The notes under the pieces: model-generated | Database searches by the model: none | Seen by the model: the letters and a program-made list of their open reading frames with translations, nothing else | What the model was told of the DNA's origin: nothing | Shown: positions 33,370 to 44,890 of the stretch, in pieces | Numbering within the stretch: the first letter of the stretch is position 1 | Layout: each line of letters opens with the position of its first letter | Assembly: GCA_963580285.1 (NCBI GenBank) | Contig: OY757014.1 | Location: forward strand, 17,338,088-17,402,087 | From: Lucinisca nassula | Taxonomy: Eukaryota; Mollusca; Bivalvia; Lucinida; Lucinidae | Direction of reading: 5' to 3' | Length of the DNA stretch: 64,000 bases | Position numbers and translations under genes: made by a program

Positions 33370-33706
33370 TTTGAATTCGAAGACTAAATGACAAACAGTG
33401 TATATCCTGATCAGCTGGTCAGAAGCCATCTGATTCTTTTCTTCTTTTTTTCTGGTTTTACGGCCCGATTATTGCACTTATATCGAGCCGATCGTTAATT
33501 AGAGGTGGGCAAAACTCGGAAGAAAAAAAACACCTGACCTTCTGTTGCAGAGCTTGGAGTCTCAAGCGACCCCAGGCTTGAACCACAGCAGTGAGAGACG
33601 TGAGACGTCAGTGCTCTTAACCACTAGGCCACGGAGGCCCCCATTTGATCTGGCTCTACACTATTTGCAAAGGTAGGGTTGTTGTGTTCAGCAGGATGAG
33701 GGTAAA
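33370..33706 (+). mobile_element. Hairpin MITE family A, 5'-incomplete and split by SINE U
   Basis: Contains gacaaacagtgtatatcctg, agaagccatctgatt, then (after the SINE) tttgatctggctctacacta and gttcagcaggatgagggta. Confidence 0.75.
33437..33642 (-). mobile_element. tRNA-derived SINE (family U), inside a hairpin MITE
   Basis: On the minus strand it begins ggcctccgtggcctagtggt, then taagagcactgacgtc, with a B-box-like gtggttcaagcctgggg. The 3' part has acctctaattaacgatcggc. Flanks ccatctgat and ccatttgat are parts of the interrupted MITE palindrome. Confidence 0.82.
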
Positions 33707-33786
33707 AGCCACCATCAACCAAGGAGAAACGGTGTAAAGAAAACTATGCATACATATATATATTACAAACATAAACATATATTTAC

Positions 33787-33864
33787 CCGAGATGAATGTG
33801 TGTCTCTTTGACCTGCTGGCTGTTGTAGATGTGGATTTAGAGAGTAGATTGCCTCTATCTCAAT
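33787..33864 (-). CDS. KIF2A: Next internal exon of the kinesin-13 (KIF2A-like) gene
   Basis: This 78-bp minus-strand exon has acceptor ctttctctgtttcag before 33864 and donor CGG|gtaaat after 33787. It is 26 codons with phase 0 at both ends. The peptide begins IEIEAIYSLNPHL and directly continues the KGKE end of the exon at 51180. In KIF2A the same place reads KGKEIDLESIFSLNPDL (recalled, not searched). The second half (QQPAGQRDTHSSR) is the start of the low-complexity linker that precedes the motor in this family. The intron upstream (33865-51179, 17.3 kb) holds a hAT-like element, two array elements and many MITEs. The order and phase match with the exon at 51180 make this call strong despite the short length. 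Confidence 0.86.
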
Positions 33865-34075
33865 CTGAAACAGAGAAAGTGTAAGAACTGCTTTAAAACA
33901 CTGTTCACTGTACCACTGTTTTTGATTATGAGCCATGTCAGAAAAAAAAGTCTTTTTCCTTTGTTCTTTTCAAATGGAAAAGCAAGTTTTTTTAATAAAC
34001 AAGAGGGCCAAATGGCCCTATATCGCTCACCTGTGTACCAGAAAATCATTAATGATGTTTTAAGAATGCACATCA

Positions 34076-34344
34076 AGGCTTGAAGAAATAGATTGGGCTA
34101 TATGGTGCTTCTATACAGAGCTGGAACCGACCACACATGAGTACTGGTAAACAGGTTCTAAGCCTGCCCAGGAAAAGTGGTGCCAGTTGGACCGTCCATG
34201 CATATTGGTTTCATTGGGTGGAAAGGGCTTAATAAGATATAATTTCATCTCAATGTCGGGCAAAAGTCCCACAAAACTAGAAGCAACGTCTCCAAAATGA
34301 CCTACACTGTGCTGACAGGGATGTTAAACCTCAAATCAATAAAC
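34076..34344 (+). mobile_element. SINE family C in the 5' end of an array element
   Basis: Contains gcttgaagaaatagattggg, aactagaagcaacgtctcca and ggatgttaaacctcaaatc. It separates the terminal aaacaagaggg sequence from the array. Confidence 0.82.
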
Positions 34345-36061
34345 AAGGGCAGGTAACTCCAAAGTTGTTTGTCTCATGCAGCCGAAATTCGAACTCTATG
34401 TAGACTGTATGTCCCTCCTGGTTATCTGCAAGTTTGATGAAGATCAGATCAGAAATGGCGGAGAAAAGTTGGTAAAGTGGTTTTTCCATTGTAAGTCTAT
34501 GGGAAAATTGTTGCTCTAAGGGCTGTAACTGCAAAACCGAATGTCAGATTCATGCCAAATTCAAACTCATCTGAAGTTTTATGCTTGTTCTCATTTACTG
34601 AAAGTTTAAAAAAGATCAGATTAGAAATGGCTGAGAAAAGGTGGAGACACTATTTTTCACTAATATTTATGCTCAAGGGCAGGTAATTCGAAAGCCTTTT
34701 GTCTCATGCGACCCAAATGTGAACTAAACATAGACTGTAAGCTCCTCCTGGTTATCTGGAAGTTTGATGAAGGTCAGGTTAGAAATTGCCAAGCAAAGTT
34801 AGATACATCGTTTTCCCATTGTAAGTCTATGGGAAAATTTTTCACCCTCAAGGGGATGTAACTGGAAATATGGTGGTCAGATTCTAGCCAAAATCGAACT
34901 CATTAGAGATCTTATGCTTATCCTCGTTTACCAAAAGTAACAAAAAGATCAGATCAAAAATGGTTGCGGAAAGCTTTTCGCTAATATTTATGCTCAAGGG
35001 CAGGTAACTCAGAAGTCATTGGACCTGCATGGCCCAAATTCAAATTCAACATAGACTGTATGCCCCTCCTGGTTATCTGCAAGTTTGATGAAGATCTGAT
35101 TTGAAATGGTCAAGAAAAGCTGGAGACGTCGTTTTCCTATTGTAAATCTATGGGAAAATCTTTCACACTCCAGGAGATGTAACTGGAAAACCACTGGTCA
35201 GATTCAAGTCAACTTCGAACTCACTCGAGATTTTATGCTTGTCCTCTTTACCAAAAGTTACAAAATGATCCAATCAAAAACAGCTGAGAAAAGCTGGAGA
35301 CACCATTTTTCACTTACATTTATGCTAATGGGCAGGTAACTCAGCTGTTTGTCCCGTGCAGCCCAAATTTGAACTCAACATAGACTGTAAGCCCCTCCTG
35401 GTTATCTGCAAGTTTGATAAAGATCGGATCAGAAATGGCGGAGAAAAAGTGGAGACGTCGTTTTCCCCATAATAAGTCTATGGGAAAAATTTTTCACACT
35501 CAAGGGGATGTAACTGAAAAAAACGCTTGTCAGATTCAAGCCAAATTTGACCTCGTGCAAGATTTTATGCTTGTTCTCGTTTATGAAAAGTTACAAAATG
35601 ATCAGATCATAAACGGCTGAAAAAAGCTGGTGACACCATTTTTCACTTATATTCATGCTCAAGGGCAGGTAATTTCAAAGCTGCTTGTCCCATGCATCCC
35701 AAATATGAACTTGACGTAGACTGTAAGCCCCTCCTAGTTATCTGCAAGTTTGATAAAGATCGGATCAGATATGGCTGAGAAAAAGTGAATGCATCGTTTT
35801 CACCATTATAAGTCTGTGGGAAAATTTTTCACACTCAAGGGGGTGTAACTGGAAAATCGCTGGTCAGATTCAAACCAAATTCGAACTCGTCCGAGATTTT
35901 ATGCTTGTCCTCGTTTATGAAAAGTTACAAAAATATCAGATCATAAACGGCTGAGAAAAGCTGGAGACACCATTTTTCACTTATATTTATGCTCAAGGGC
36001 AGGTAACTCCAAAGCTGTTTCTCCCATGCAGCTCAAATATGAACTCGACGTAGACTGTAAG

Positions 36062-38185
36062 GCTGACTATCGATGCCAATATTGACTATCGTGATAGTAT
36101 TGCTATCGTGGAAACTACTATCACGATACTATCACTATCGCGGCATACTATCACGATACTATCATGATACTATCGGGCACTGTTATAAATGATTCAGAGA
36201 CGTTATATCACTCACATAAAATGGCTAAGAGTGACAGAACGAGTTAGGAAAATTGCCATGGCCTGAAATTGTATGTTAATTGTGTTTCAATATCAGCATT
36301 CATCTCCTCGGGGCTATTCCAGAAAAAAACATAATAGGGAGACGGCTCTTTACATATCCCCACGACCTGCAGAAGGACCAACCGCCTAAAAATAGCTTGC
36401 TGCTTCCAGTATATATGCTTGTAAGTGATGGTTATCATAGCTTCAATACCTTTGCATTGTTTGAGATGTTCTGCTTGTGGAAACTGACACATGCTGGTCG
36501 GTCTTCTATTGTTTGATGTTTGCCGCTTATGGTAAATTAATCTGTGTATTCAGTTAATTAGGTAACCCGATTATTTATTACATAGTATTACGTAATCACA
36601 GCACGACATTTTAGCACCTCTATAAGGGCGACATGAATCTAACAAACTGCATTAAAACTTAAATTTACATATTTTTTAATTGAAGTTAGCATCAAAAGCT
36701 AGATGCTTCCACGAAGAGCTGAATCCGGCCCGCACACTAGTACTGGTAAACCGCTTAGAGAATCTAAGCCTGTCCAGGAACCACTGTGCGAGGCGGACCG
36801 TCCATGCTAATAAACCCTATTGGTTTCATTGGGCAACAGGGCTTGAGATGTCATTTTCATCTCAATGTCGGCTAAAAGTCTCACAAAATTGGAAGCAACG
36901 TCTCCAAAATGACCTTTACAGTGATGATGGGGACGTTAAACCTAAAATCAACCAACCATCAAAAGCTAGAAGTAAAGCAATGATCAAGTCGGTGTTTTCG
37001 TTTAGCCATATGTACAGGGATCGACCTGGGCTCATAATACAAAGACAACCAAAAATAAAATAAGAAAGACACACGAAAAATAAAAACGTCAATTTGTCCC
37101 AGGTTGTCCAGTGTCCACCATCAAAACATCCGGAATCACCTTAAGAAAGTACTTGATAGACAGAGACCTAAGGCCTCGTGCTGCACGTTTTTTTCCTACA
37201 GAATGACGACAGGAAAATAAAACTTTGTCAGCATAAATTTTCGCCCAAGAATTCAATCCCAATCGGTCCAGTCAGCCGACTGATGACATCGTCATTGATG
37301 TATTTGTGCATACTAGTCTTATCGACTAATCTGAGTCTATCGTGTACTCGCATGCACATTCTGTGCATTTCTCGAGAAACATTTCTAATGCGACCACAAA
37401 AGGGCGGTTTAACAGTCTGGCCCTAATACTCATTAGCAATCGTGTTTGTCGGACGCAAAACGAGTCTTATATGCAACAAGTTAAACTGCATTATACCGTC
37501 GTTTATTATACAAGTCATTTACCTATGTGAATGTGTCAGCACACAGCGAAAACAAACATTTCTTCATACATAAAATCAGCTTGTGCATCTTGCAAATGTC
37601 TTCAAAACTGAACAGGGAAATGGCGTTGGTGCCAGAAGTCATACTACGCAAAGCTAATACAAACAACAAACATTTATATATGACTGCACAGGCTGATCTG
37701 AGCCTTCACATGGCGGACAGGTTTCACTGTCATGTTTTCAAAAAGTTGCATGCAACAAATGCGTGAGCAAGCTATCGTTGACGTGTTGTTATTGAAAAAC
37801 GCGGGAAAATTTCTGACTGCCTCAACTGCACGTGCAAAAATGACAGCGGGAAATTCATCGCCGCGAGAAATTCACCACACGGCAAAAAACTATGATACAC
37901 ATATGCGACCAGCGAAGACTCGGATCATCATGCACATATGTGATGGCTTATCAGTCTGTCCTGATTACAACTGAATGGATATCCTAAGCAAAAATACTTG
38001 CGTTATTACACAACAGTACAGGTATATTTTCAAAGTCTGTTCAAGAAAAAAAAACAATCGAAACTATCGATAGTTGAAAGAACTATCGGCGATAGTTATC
38101 GATAGTCCAAAGTACTATCGATGCATTGCTATCGAGGTAGTCCCTATCGCGATGCATCGAACTATCGATGCATCGTTACACCCCT
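36062..38185. mobile_element. Non-autonomous hAT-like DNA transposon, copy 1 (with SINE inside)
   Basis: Flanked by the 8-bp direct repeat ACTGTAAG (36054-36061 and 38186-38193), which reconstitutes the array sequence gactgtaagcccct. The left end has gctgactatcgatgcc and palindromic ctatcgtgatag repeats. The right end has tatcgatagt repeats and ends cgatgcatcgttacacccct. 8-bp duplications and TAGGGSTG-type ends fit hAT elements. No transposase is visible: the short ORFs inside do not resemble one. A SINE at 36704-36957 was added later. Confidence 0.85.
36704..36957 (+). mobile_element. SINE family C inside the hAT-like element (5'-truncated)
   Basis: Flanked by 13-bp duplications ATCAAAAGCTAGA (36691-36703 and 36958-36970). 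The second hAT-like copy, at 61940, lacks this insert, which confirms the boundaries. It starts at tgcttccacg and so lacks about 40 bases of the 5' end. Confidence 0.92.
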
Positions 38186-38519
38186 ACTGTAAGCCCCTCC
38201 TGGTTATCTGCAAGTTTGATGAAGATCGGATCAGAAATGGGAGAGAAAAAGTGGAGATGTCGTTTTCCCCATTATATGTCTATGGAACCTTTTCGTTTCC
38301 ATGGCAACCACAGTTCTGATCAAAACTGGTCCAAAACCTAATGCAGTCAATCCCCCAACCCAGTGATGCTGCAAATAAAATATGATTTGGATTGGCCAGC
38401 TAGTCACTTATATATTTAAGTTCAAAGGTGGGGATGATGGACGGACAACGGACCGATGCCAGATGCCTTCCTATACTATAAGCTCACCTTGAGAGCCTTC
38501 GGCTCAGGTGAGCTAAAAA

Positions 38520-39255
38520 GAACAGATCATAAATGGCTGAGAAAAGCTGGAGACACCCTTTTTTTACTGATATTTAAGCTCAAGGGCAGATAACTCCAAA
38601 GCTGTTTGTCCAGTGCAGCCCAAATATGAACTCGACGTAGACTGTAAATCCCTCCTGGTTATCTGCAAGTTTGATGAAGATCGGATCAAAAATGGCTGAG
38701 AAAAAGTGGAGACGTTGTTTTCCCAATAACAAGTCTATGGGAAAATGTTTCACACTCAAGGGGAAGTAACTGGAAAACCTCTGGTCAGATTCAAACCAAA
38801 TTCGAACTCGTCCAAGATTTCATGCTTGTCCTCATTTATGAAAAGTTACAAAAAGATCAGATCATAAACGGCTGAGAAAAGCTTGAGACACCATTTTTCA
38901 CTTATACTTATGCTCAAGGGCAGGTAACTCAAAAGCTGTTCGTCCCATGCAGCCGAAATTCGAACTCGACGTAGACTATAAGCCCCTCCTGGTTATCTGC
39001 AAGTTTGATGAAGATCGGATAAGAAATGGCCAAGAAAAAGTGGAGACGTCGTTTTCCCAAAATATAAGTGTATGGAACCTTTTTGTTTCCATGGCAACCA
39101 GAATTCCAATCTGATCAGCCAAAAAACCTTATGGAGCCTTTCCCCCTACCTGATGATGCTTCTCATGAAATTTGATCAAGATTGGCCATGGGGTATTAGA
39201 GATATACTTATTTGAAATTGTTTACGGACGCACGCAAGCTCGCATGACGGACAAA
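38520..39255 (+). repeat. Continuation of the ~330 bp array with a second 3' module
   Basis: About two further units follow the first terminal hairpin. The block ends in the same 3' module as the element at 23502-27569 (catggcaaccagaattccaa, cctttccccctacctga, gaaattgtttacggacg). The tract is broken (acgcacgcaagctcgcatgacgg) and no clear terminal hairpin follows. It looks like a second element whose array is continuous with the first. Confidence 0.7.
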
Positions 39256-39587
39256 ATGTAATCTGAGTGTCAATACTTATGGCATGGTATTCAGCATCAT
39301 ATTTTTTTCCGATTCAGGCATGGCCTAAGCAAACAAGGCCAAAAATGAACGTCGCATAACGTCATATATGGGGATTCTATTTTTGTCACGAACTAAAAAT
39401 AGATCTAACTAGTGTTCGAAACCTAGTTAGGGAATCCCTCTCAAATTCGTTTACCTGTCATCATAATTGTTCGCATTTTTGCATAAAATGCATTCATTTG
39501 TATTGTTTTAAAGAAAAATACAGGCTATATGTATTTTATTTTTGGAAGCATTTTTTCCGGATAGCTCAATAATGCAAATTTAAAGTA

Positions 39588-39793
39588 TTAACCCTCATCT
39601 TGCTGAATATTCATTTAAGCCAAACCCATTTCTGTCTATCAACCAATCAAATTACTTGATGTAATTTATTGCTACAAATTCATAAACTGAAAGCCAAACA
39701 GTGTAGATCCTGGTCAGATGGCTTCTTCATCTGATCTGGATCTACACTGTTGGCAAAGACAGGGGTTGTCGTAAACAGCAATATAAGGGTTAA
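39588..39793 (+). mobile_element. Hairpin MITE family A
   Basis: Ends ttaaccctcatcttgctgaa and gtaaacagcaatataagggt. The core loop is shortened (ggtcagatggcttcttcatc). Confidence 0.85.
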
Positions 39794-39994
39794 TATTTTT
39801 GAAAAAGTTGTCTCCCCTGAAAATATATCAATTCCCATTAATTTTTTCATGAAGTTTTTAACTGGTTTTATCCAGATATTAAAAGTTTTACAAACCATTT
39901 TTTTCATGGTGTCTAGTGATGAATGTGACACACACGATTTAATCAAGTGTAAAAGTAATCAAATAGAATCAACTAAACTCAGCAATTGTTGATC

Positions 39995-40222
39995 TTAACC
40001 CTTTTTGTACCAAATGGAATATTCCACCTTATAAAGAGCAGGAGTCCATTCCAAAATTTAGGGATGTCAGGTTGTGTTTTTATTAAAAACTATTTGGAAA
40101 TTGGCTGAAAATTTTGCAAACAGTGTAGGCCCCGATCAGATGCCGCGTTCTGTGGCATCTGATCTGGGCCCGCACTGTTTGCCAACTACCCGTTTTGGGG
40201 TTTCCGATACAATATGGGTTAA
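39995..40222 (+). mobile_element. Hairpin MITE family B
   Basis: Starts ttaaccctttttgtaccaaa. Core gatcagatgccgcgttct / gtggcatctgatc. Ends cgatacaatatgggttaa. Confidence 0.86.
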
Positions 40223-40370
40223 CTGCAGAACTGTTGAACTACATCACATCACCGGTGAAGCATACAATTTTATTATACAATAATATGACATAGTAGTCTA
40301 ATACATAACAATGACAAATGATTTGTAGAAAAATATTTTTTTCAATATTTACGCCTTTCATCTTTTCTTT

Positions 40371-40602
40371 TTAACCCATTGTATGAGGGGGAAAGCCCTA
40401 AAGGGGTACTTTGGCAAAAAGTGCAGACCCAGATCCGATGCCTCAGAATGGGGCGTCTGATCAGGGCCTACACTATTTGCGAAAAGTTTAGCCATTTTCC
40501 AAATAAATTTGTAAGAAAACACGACCTGACACCCCTGAATTTTGAACTGGACTTTTTCTGTATATAAGGAGGAAGATTCCATTTGGTACAAAAAGGGGCT
40601 AA
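40371..40602 (-). mobile_element. Hairpin MITE family B, opposite orientation
   Basis: Starts ttaacccattgtatgagggg. Core gatccgatgcctcagaatgg / ggcgtctgatcag. Ends ttggtacaaaaaggggct. Confidence 0.83.
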
Positions 40603-40712
40603 CATGCACTGAATAAGCTGAGACCGATAAGTCTGGAAAGGTTCAATTCCTGTTGAACATTAGAAAAGGAGTAAGAAGGGTAATTCAAGGACAAATTTCT
40701 TGAGCATTATAT

Positions 40713-40949
40713 GGGCCCCGTCAAGTGATTTTGGTACTTGTCGCTATGTGAGCAGCGACGGTTCAAGCGAGCCTGCGCATCCGCGCAGTCTTGCCAGAAC
40801 CTTCTCAGCTTGCTCATACAAGCAGTGAATCAAGCGGAACCTTCAGACAGAAAGCCATTTCCCTGGCCCTTCTGAATGACTGGGCATGCGCAGTTAAAAT
40901 TTGTCATGACGAAATGCTCGAAGACACAAACTCGCTTGGCGGGGCTCAT
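40713..40949 (+). mobile_element. GC-rich 237-bp MITE family W, second copy
   Basis: Same element, opposite strand: gggccccgtcaagtgatttt to acaaactcgcttggcggggc. It is clearly GC-richer than its surroundings. Internal arms are more diverged (gagcagcgacggttc / gaaccttctcagcttgctc). Confidence 0.8.
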
Positions 40950-41163
40950 ATAGTGATTACTCATAAGAATTGTCTCATGAAGGCTATTCTAGTGAGTACT
41001 CAAAGTATCTTCCCGAAATAATCCTTAGCACTCCTCTTTATCTGAAAGTGCTATTTTTAACAAAAGACTCAATGACCCAGCATTTTTGGGTCAATAAACC
41101 CAAAGTTTGAAAGTGACTAAAAGAATCTGACTTATATTGCTTATGTCCATGTGACTGTCAGTG

Positions 41164-41465
41164 TTTGTTTGTTGAATTTTAGGTTTTAGGTCCCCGTCAA
41201 CACTGTATAGGTCATTTTGGAGATGTTGCTTCCAATTTTGTGGGACTTTTACCCGACACTGAGATGAAATGACGTCTCAAGCCCTGTCACCCAATGAAAT
41301 CAATAGGGTTTATAAGCATGTACGGTCCAACTTGCACCGCTTTGCCTGGGCAGGCTAGATGCTCTAAGCAGTTTACCAGTACTCGTGTGCTGGAAGTTTC
41401 AGCTCTGGGTGGAAGCATCATGCAGCCCATCTATTTCTTCAAGCCCGGATGGGCGGAGGCCCTTT
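41164..41465 (-). mobile_element. SINE family C, near full length
   Basis: Contains ggtcattttggagatgttgc through ttcaagcccggatgggcgg. Imperfect 13-bp flanks GTGACTGTCAGTG and GTGACTACCAGTG look like an ageing target duplication. Confidence 0.82.
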
Positions 41466-43922
41466 GTGACTACCAGTGACCAATTAACCCTTTACCACTC
41501 AGATACGTGTTTTTATGTGTCTGCACCCCCCCCCCCCTATTTTAAGCCCCAGAAGCACATAAAATCTGCATTTCTACCCCTGGATAGTTATGTTTGCTTT
41601 AGGATTTGTTGGGCGAAAAAGTGACCTGTTTTTTCGTGCGCCTCCCCACTAAAAATATTCTGGGGGGATTGAAGGGGGACAACGCCCCCCTCACATCCCA
41701 AAAAATTTTGGGTGTATGGCCCAACCGGCCGCTAAAATTTATATCTGAGGGTGTCTGGGGTCAAATATGCCTGAAAATTGATGCTGATTAAACATGCTGC
41801 AAACAGTGAAAATGGCCAGTGCCAAACACTTTAATGGTTGCCTTGACAGCTGTGTGAAGATTAAAATGTGGTCAAAAATTCATGTGAAAACACACTTTTT
41901 GCCAACTTTGAGATGCCCCCTCTTTACCATGACAACAATGATCAAGTCATGAAAGGTTGCATTTGAAAGGCTACTGCCCAATGAACATTCATACCGAGTT
42001 TGGTGTAAAACAGACCACCCAATGTCGTTATAGAGTCAGCAGGCTGAAAATTCCTTCATTGAACTGGTAAATTTACAGCTTTCTGAAGCACATTTCAACA
42101 GTAAATACTTTTCGAAATAATTGACACGGACGACCATGCATATTTTGATTACGCTAATCTGCAAGCTGTCTGTAAGCCAGTGACAAGAAAAGCAATAATT
42201 AATGCGTGTTTACACAGCGGTATTTCTTATCAAAGGGTGCTGCCGGCATTAGCACGTGAAGCATGGGAAGTCTGCACATGTCCCTACCACTTCAAAAGGT
42301 GCAGAAAATTGTTCTGGTTGATGTTTTAGTGGATTCTTATTTTGTCAATAGCAGACATCAAAGGAAATAAAATACGTGTTGTCCTGCAAAGAACGTTTAT
42401 AATTTGGGCATCCAGACATGTAATTTTAAATCTTGGACGCCGTGTATTAAAAAAATATGCACATGGAAATACCGCACTAGAAAACAATTACAGCTTCAAC
42501 CTTATTATAACACAGAACTCCAACAAACAGACCGTGTTAGGTAATCAAATCGTGTTATAAACTCCGACCGTATTTGTCACGGACCATTCTATTCTACTAT
42601 CACACTGTAAACACAAGCCTCCAGCACTATCGATGTCTTTATAATGTTCCGCATGACAAGGTGTGAAAATTAAGTCTAGTTTTGTATCTAATTTGCGTTT
42701 ATCCCTCAATCATAAAATATAATCCTCAATCATTGAGAAAAGGATTAAATCGCTCCTAAGACGATTAGCTCTATCTAAAGGTAAATATATGGTAATAAAA
42801 ACGTACTATTCTACTCTCTCGTGAATGGTTATGTTTTGACGCGAAATAGCAGACGCTTGGCGGGAAAACTGGAACGCTTTAATTTGTGTGAACACATCTG
42901 TATGCTGTTGTTTGTGATTGACACGGAGCTTCCAGGGATACGTCGGGAGTTGTTTCCGGGGTTAAGTCGGAAGCAGGGCGCAGTTTTCTATCCACCTCTA
43001 TTCACAACCGTTTAGCTATCGAGAAAATATTTTTACCTGTTCCAAACAACTTTTTTTATGAACGAACGAAATACGCCCCAATAAAATAAAATGATAACAT
43101 TAAACATGTGTGGGGTTGCTGGAGTCAGATGACGCCATTTACCGATCGCTAGCAGAATAAACGGTAGCAATGGTTATGGTGATTTGGATGACGGAATATT
43201 TTGATGTTTGCCTTGAACTTGCTTGTAGGGGGGGTGTGAAAGTTTGGGCTCGGTTTGGATGGATGAGTCCTCGTCTTGTTGCTGGATCATTAAATTATAA
43301 ACTAAGCTGCATTGTTTATTCTCTTTTCTCGCTAAGAGGACAATTTTAATCTTTTGGGTATATCGGCTGCAACTCGTGTTAATCATGCATGTCAAGCTAA
43401 ATTAGTTTATATAATTGTATCTTTAATTACTAATTGGATAAGCTATAATGACATGTCTGCAATTAACTTGAGAAAGTACTGTTATTGACAGTGACAACTA
43501 CAGTATTTTCTACCGTATTACCACACTTTAAGTCGAGAGAAATAAAGTTATTGTGCTTAAAACTTGATAGAAACCTTGGATTATATTTATATATGTTTGA
43601 TTGGGAAAATTTTGGGTCCAAATTTATTTTATTTTGATTAAGAAACTGATGGAACATTCTCACTATGAATTGATACATGTACTTGGCAACTTCTATTAAA
43701 ATAAGTCTCCAGGAGGATTTACACTTGAAGGAATAAGATGCTCCTGGGGAGCTGTTTTCTCTTGTAGGGACAGGCAGAAAAGCAAACAGGAGTTTACATC
43801 AGTTGTCCCTCTGTGTAAATTATCCTTTTTATTTCTTTTATACAGATAATACATGTACATACACAAAAGCAGTTGAAGGTTTAAATAGTTTTTATTTCCT
43901 TCTAACACAAGAAATATGTTTT
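41466..43922. other. About 2.5 kb of unexplained AT-rich DNA
   Basis: A C-run (about 41526-41537) and ttaaccctttaccactcaga resemble a further repeat terminus. It may contain the body of the hAT-like element whose right end is at 43923-44045. Short minus-strand ORFs (43174-43395, 43463-43678) show no domain. Confidence 0.35.
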
Positions 43923-44045
43923 AGGCAATAGTATCGCAATAGTATTGCAATAGTAGTCAGCAATAGTAATAGTATCGCAATGGTTCTTCTTGCAATGTCA
44001 ATACTATCGCAATAGTCATTTTCTGACTATCGTTACATCCCTATT
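43923..44045. mobile_element. Probable end of another hAT-like element
   Basis: Repeats of gcaatagtatcgcaatag end in tttctgactatcgttacatc / ccta, resembling the right end of the hAT-like elements. The following ttcccacatacaaagggtta matches the end of MITE family B, suggesting insertion into one. The opposite end was not found. Confidence 0.5.
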
Positions 44046-44609
44046 TCCCACATACAAAGGGTTAACCAACTCAACTCAATTTTATTTGCTAATCATATAT
44101 GAATACATGAAATGCACCCACAAAATGCAGAGATTGTTTACAAATGAATTACATGTATATTAACCTTCAGCTTGCTGTAGGCGCATTTATTCACCCAAGG
44201 AAATAGTCCAACTTGAGCAACTTATCACACTCATAAGAAAGCAAGTACACTCCATCAGATGAGGTTCTCCTATACAAGAGGGATGGGTCTTTCTTATACA
44301 CAGGAGCGATAGGTCTTTCTTACAAGGGCACAGCTTTTACCCACCTTACCGGCTGTTTGATTTTACACCCGGAAATGACGTTATCCGGTTTAACACAATT
44401 TTGTCCAATGCACCTAAACAAGAACTTGTGAAAAATATGTAACCATAATATAGGTAGCTGTCGTTTTTCTCCTTCAAAACACAATGAGCACTATTGTCTT
44501 GTAGTTCTTTTTTTTTTTTTTTATATATAAGTGTCTTAAACGGTTCCCGGTCAGATCACGTGACCGCCATGTTTGGAAGTCACCTGAGCCATAAGACTTC
44601 CGGTAGAAA
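44046..44609. other. Non-coding DNA, nothing recognised
   Basis: No codon-like frame. It includes a T-run (about 44507-44522). Confidence 0.45.
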
Positions 44610-44890
44610 TCGCACAGGGACTGACAAATCCATTGCCCTGCCACCCGGGACAAGTCCAAAATTGCACCGGGCAGGTTCACTTTGACCTGACGATAGAAGC
44701 CTCCGTGGTGCAGTGGTTACGCTACTCGCCTTGTAAACCAGGGATCGCGGGATCGATCCCGGGCTTCTCCAGACTTTCGGATGAGTCTTTAAACCGAGGT
44801 CCCGTCTCCGTATGACCTTAGCTGTTGGTGGGACGTAAAACTAAAACTCACTCACTTGACCTTACGATGCCCTGTTGGGCAAGTAGAAAA
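44610..44890 (+). repeat. Interspersed repeat (family G) interrupted by a SINE
   Basis: gggactgacaaatccattgc and accgggcaggttcactttga match 63790-63870 (gctgacaaacccattgcccg, gctgggcaggtgcactttga). The tail piece tccttaaatacggtaaaact is seen at 48207 and 63890. Confidence 0.65.
44699..44855 (+). mobile_element. tRNA-derived SINE (family T), well preserved
   Basis: A-box-like gtggtgcagtggttacgc and B-box region gggatcgatcccgggc are clear. The tail is actaaaactcactcact. Flanks tgacctgacgat and tgaccttacgat are a 12-bp duplication with one mismatch. It is inserted in another repeat (44610-44890) also seen at 63790. Confidence 0.88.

Larger units (their letters stand above)
33997..38519 (+). mobile_element. 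Terminal-hairpin element with ~330 bp array, split by a SINE and a hAT-like element
   Basis: The 5' end is aaacaagagggccaaatggcc, then ctatatcgctcacctg. The body has units of about 330 bp with ctcaagggcaggtaactc, cccctcctggttatctgcaa and tcgttttcccattgtaagtc (from about 34345). The tail holds an acggacaacgg tract (38430-38450) and a 3' hairpin with arms agctcaccttgag and ctcaggtgagct (38480-38515). A SINE (34076-34344) and a hAT-like transposon (36062-38185) are inserted in it. Confidence 0.78.

Noticed and set aside
43174..43395. Minus-strand ORF ending ...QTEPKLSHPPYKQVQGK as an alternative kinesin exon
   Set aside because: It has an in-frame stop with no donor, and no resemblance to the KIF2A linker.
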